Shown: positions 3,987 through 5,726 of the stretch, in pieces | Position numbering within the stretch: position 1 is the stretch's first letter | Layout of the letters: every line of letters begins with the position of its first letter | Assembly: GCA_050696075.1 (NCBI GenBank) | Contig: JBOGUF010000209.1 | Location: 1 to 5,726, forward strand | DNA: 5,726 nucleotides | Source of the DNA: JBOGUF01 sp050696075 | GTDB lineage: Bacteria > Chloroflexota > Chloroflexia > Thermomicrobiales > UBA6265 | Direction: 5' to 3' | Translations under genes and position numbers: made by a program | The notes under the pieces: generated by a model | Told to the model about the DNA's origin: nothing | What the model saw: the letters and a program-made list of their open reading frames with translations, nothing else | Database searches by the model: none

Positions 3987-5678
3987 ATGAACGAGGGGTT
4001 CGTGCGATTCGATGAGCTGATCGCGGACGCCGCATTGGGCCGCGTCTCGCGGCGCGATCTGGTCAAACGGGCGGCGGCGCTCGGTTTCGGCGCGCCGCTG
4101 ACCGCGGCGCTGCTCAATGCGGCCGCCACCGGATCGGTCGCTGCCCAGGAGCCGGTGACGCTCAGTTTCGACGCCGGAGCGACGGGCGGCGGTGGCGGCA
4201 AGCCGAACGCGGCGGCCATCGACTATTGCTACATCGTCAACGGCGGCAATCAGTTCGAGCTGAACCGGATGGTCGATGCCCGCCTGGTGACGCTGAGCGC
4301 CGATCTCCAGGGCTACGTCGGCGACGTCGCCGAGTCGTGGGACATTGCCGGGACCTCCGCGACTTTCACGCTGCGGCAAAACGCCAGGTGGCACGACGGC
4401 ACGCCGTTGACCGCTAAGGACGTCGTCTTCACGATCAACGTGCTGACCGATCCGGCGGCGACCTCACGGTGGGGCACGGCCTTCCGTAGCGTCGTCGGAT
4501 ACGAGGAGGCGCAGACGGCGGCGACGCCAACCGCGCTAAGCGGCGTGACCGCGCCGGACGACTACACCGTTCAGATCGAGCTGACGCAACCCGATTCGGG
4601 CTTGCTGGCCGGGTTCATCTTCATCAACCTACTGCCGGAGCATATCCTGGGCTCAGTCGACCGGGCGGCGCTGGCGGAGCAGCCGTTCTGGACCGAAGGC
4701 CGCATCGGCGCCGGGCCGTTCAAGTTCTTGCAATTGGTCGAGGGCGAGCGGATCGAGTTGGAGGCCTTCCCCGACTACCACCACGGGGCGCCGCAAATCG
4801 ACAGGCTCAACCTCCTCTTCTTCACCAGCTTCGAAACCTCGCTGGCGGCGTTACAGGCAGGCGACAGCATGGTCGCGCCGATGTCGGCCGCCGACGTCGA
4901 GTTGGTCGAAGGGGTCGAGGGCGCGGAGATCGTGACCACACCGGCCGGTGTCGGCGCAATCTGGATCAACAACGGGCTACCTGAGTTCAGCGACAAGCGA
5001 GTGCGACAGGCAATCTCCTACGCAATCGACCGGGTGACGATTTGCGAGACGCTCTTCCAGGGTTACGCGGATCCGGTGGTGAACGAAATCCCCTACGTGC
5101 TGTGGGCCCAGCCGACCGACGCCAACACCTACGACTTCGATCCTGAGCGGGCCACCCAACTCCTGGAAGAGGCGGGTTGGACCGGTGAAAAGACCTTCAC
5201 CCTCTGGTACTACTATCCCGATCAGGTGACGGCCTCGGTGATGGAGGCGGTGCAGCAGTACCCCGGCGCCGTCGGCATCAACGTCGAGATCCAGTTCGAC
5301 GACGGCGGCGGGACGCGGCAGCAGCAGTTCGACGATGGCACGTGGGCCTTGATCTACGGTTCCTACGGCGCGCAACCCGCGCCGTCAAACCTCTCCGTGA
5401 TTTGGGGCAGCCAGGCGCAGGAGACCTGGACCTATGCCAACCCCGAGTTCGACGCCGCGATGGAGTCGGCCCTGCGCACATACGACCAAGAGGAGCAGGC
5501 CCAACACTACCAGCAGGCCATCCGCATCCTCAACGAGGACCAGCCCTGGGTCTGGCTCTTCGACCGCAAGAACTTGCTCGCCGTCAACACCCAACTCACC
5601 ACGGGCGACACCACCGCTTGGGGCCCCGGCCACATTATGTACGCGAACCACGCGCACGATTGGACAGTCACGGAGTAG
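3987..5678 (+). CDS. ABC transporter substrate-binding protein, family 5 (peptide/nickel-type)
   Basis: A complete 563-residue extracytoplasmic solute receptor of the SBP_bac_5 family (DppA/OppA-like, PF00496), which delivers di- or oligopeptides, nickel chelates or some sugars to an ABC importer. The family signature spans residues 115-157 (AESWDIAG..., then ARWHDGTPLTAKDVVFTINV). Other family blocks are GAGPFKFLQLVEGERIELEA (241-260), an RQAISYAIDR block (340-349) and ATQLLEEAGW (389-398). Export looks Tat-dependent: a long n-region, SRRDLVKRAAALG at 21-33, a hydrophobic stretch, and a possible cleavage after SVAAQ near 54. There is no lipobox cysteine; the first cysteine is residue 81. GGGAGGAG (3973-3980) fixes the ATG. 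The gene follows a GntR regulator by 36 bp; permease and ATPase genes are expected to the right. Substrate cannot be read from sequence, because family 5 is broad. Confidence 0.95.
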   Translation: MNEGFVRFDELIADAALGRVSRRDLVKRAAALGFGAPLTAALLNAAATGSVAAQEPVTLSFDAGATGGGGGKPNAAAIDYCYIVNGGNQFELNRMVDARLVTLSADLQGYVGDVAESWDIAGTSATFTLRQNARWHDGTPLTAKDVVFTINVLTDPAATSRWGTAFRSVVGYEEAQTAATPTALSGVTAPDDYTVQIELTQPDSGLLAGFIFINLLPEHILGSVDRAALAEQPFWTEGRIGAGPFKFLQLVEGERIELEAFPDYHHGAPQIDRLNLLFFTSFETSLAALQAGDSMVAPMSAADVELVEGVEGAEIVTTPAGVGAIWINNGLPEFSDKRVRQAISYAIDRVTICETLFQGYADPVVNEIPYVLWAQPTDANTYDFDPERATQLLEEAGWTGEKTFTLWYYYPDQVTASVMEAVQQYPGAVGINVEIQFDDGGGTRQQQFDDGTWALIYGSYGAQPAPSNLSVIWGSQAQETWTYANPEFDAAMESALRTYDQEEQAQHYQQAIRILNEDQPWVWLFDRKNLLAVNTQLTTGDTTAWGPGHIMYANHAHDWTVTE

Positions 5679-5683
5679 CGAGA

Positions 5684-5726
5684 CGTGAGTCGTGAGTCGT
5701 GAGTCGCTCATTACTCACGACTCACG
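5684..5726. repeat. Tandem 7-bp repeat with inverted copy, 14-bp hairpin after the transporter gene
   Basis: CGTGAGT is repeated three times head to tail (5684-5704). After the 8-nt spacer CGCTCATT, the inverse ACTCACGACTCACG (5713-5726) pairs perfectly with the last two units (5691-5704). The inverted part runs into the window edge and may hold a third unit. It begins 5 nt after the TAG of the substrate-binding-protein gene. No U-tract is visible inside the window. It may act as a terminator/attenuator or an mRNA-protecting element between receptor and permease genes, or be a dispersed genomic repeat. Confidence 0.8.

Noticed and set aside
3699..4394. Minus-strand open frame of 231 codons spanning the GntR-SBP junction
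   Set aside because: Antisense to two well-recognised genes and lacking any family motif.

Overview
The window is GC-rich, with strongly GC-biased third codon positions in most genes. It looks like a chromosomal segment from a Thermomicrobia-like Chloroflexota bacterium. This is an inference from gene style: a TPR-LuxR regulator tail of the kind common in that group, and a family-5 solute-binding protein with a long Tat-type leader (SRRDLVKRAAALG). No rRNA or other marker gene is present to prove it. I see no tRNA, CRISPR array, transposase or phage gene.

Layout, left to right. (1) Positions 3-734 (+) are the 3' part of a TPR/LuxR-type transcriptional regulator that is open to the left edge. 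(2) Its stop overlaps tail-to-tail by 16 bp with a GNAT-type acetyltransferase at 719-1504 (-). (3) A divergent 165-bp gap carries a perfect 11-bp GC-rich inverted repeat, followed by a small CsbD-like stress protein (1670-1882, +) with a strong Shine-Dalgarno and its own hairpin terminator. (4) A gap of about 515 bp (1883-2397) holds that terminator, a good sigma70-like promoter with a dyad over its -10 (2101-2136), and a predicted leader of about 260 nt with several stem-loops. It precedes a secreted, four-cysteine, Trp-rich protein of unknown function (2398-3012, +), which has its own strong hairpin. (5) A near-consensus promoter (TTGACA-16-TACAAT) with a TGTC-A-GACA dyad at the probable transcription start drives a GntR/FadR-type (FCD) regulator (3165-3950, +). 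After 36 bp comes a family-5 ABC transporter substrate-binding protein (3987-5678, +). (6) The window ends in a 7-bp tandem repeat (CGTGAGT x3) that folds back on an inverted copy as a 14-bp perfect hairpin.

How the parts may work together: the last two genes look like the start of an uptake operon. The FCD regulator probably senses the imported compound or a breakdown product and represses its own promoter, and so the transporter. Permease and ATPase genes would be expected just right of the window, past the terminal hairpin. The rest are single-gene units (stress protein, acetyltransferase, secreted protein) with no obvious shared pathway. The least explained parts are the secreted protein with its long structured leader, and the terminal repeat hairpin.
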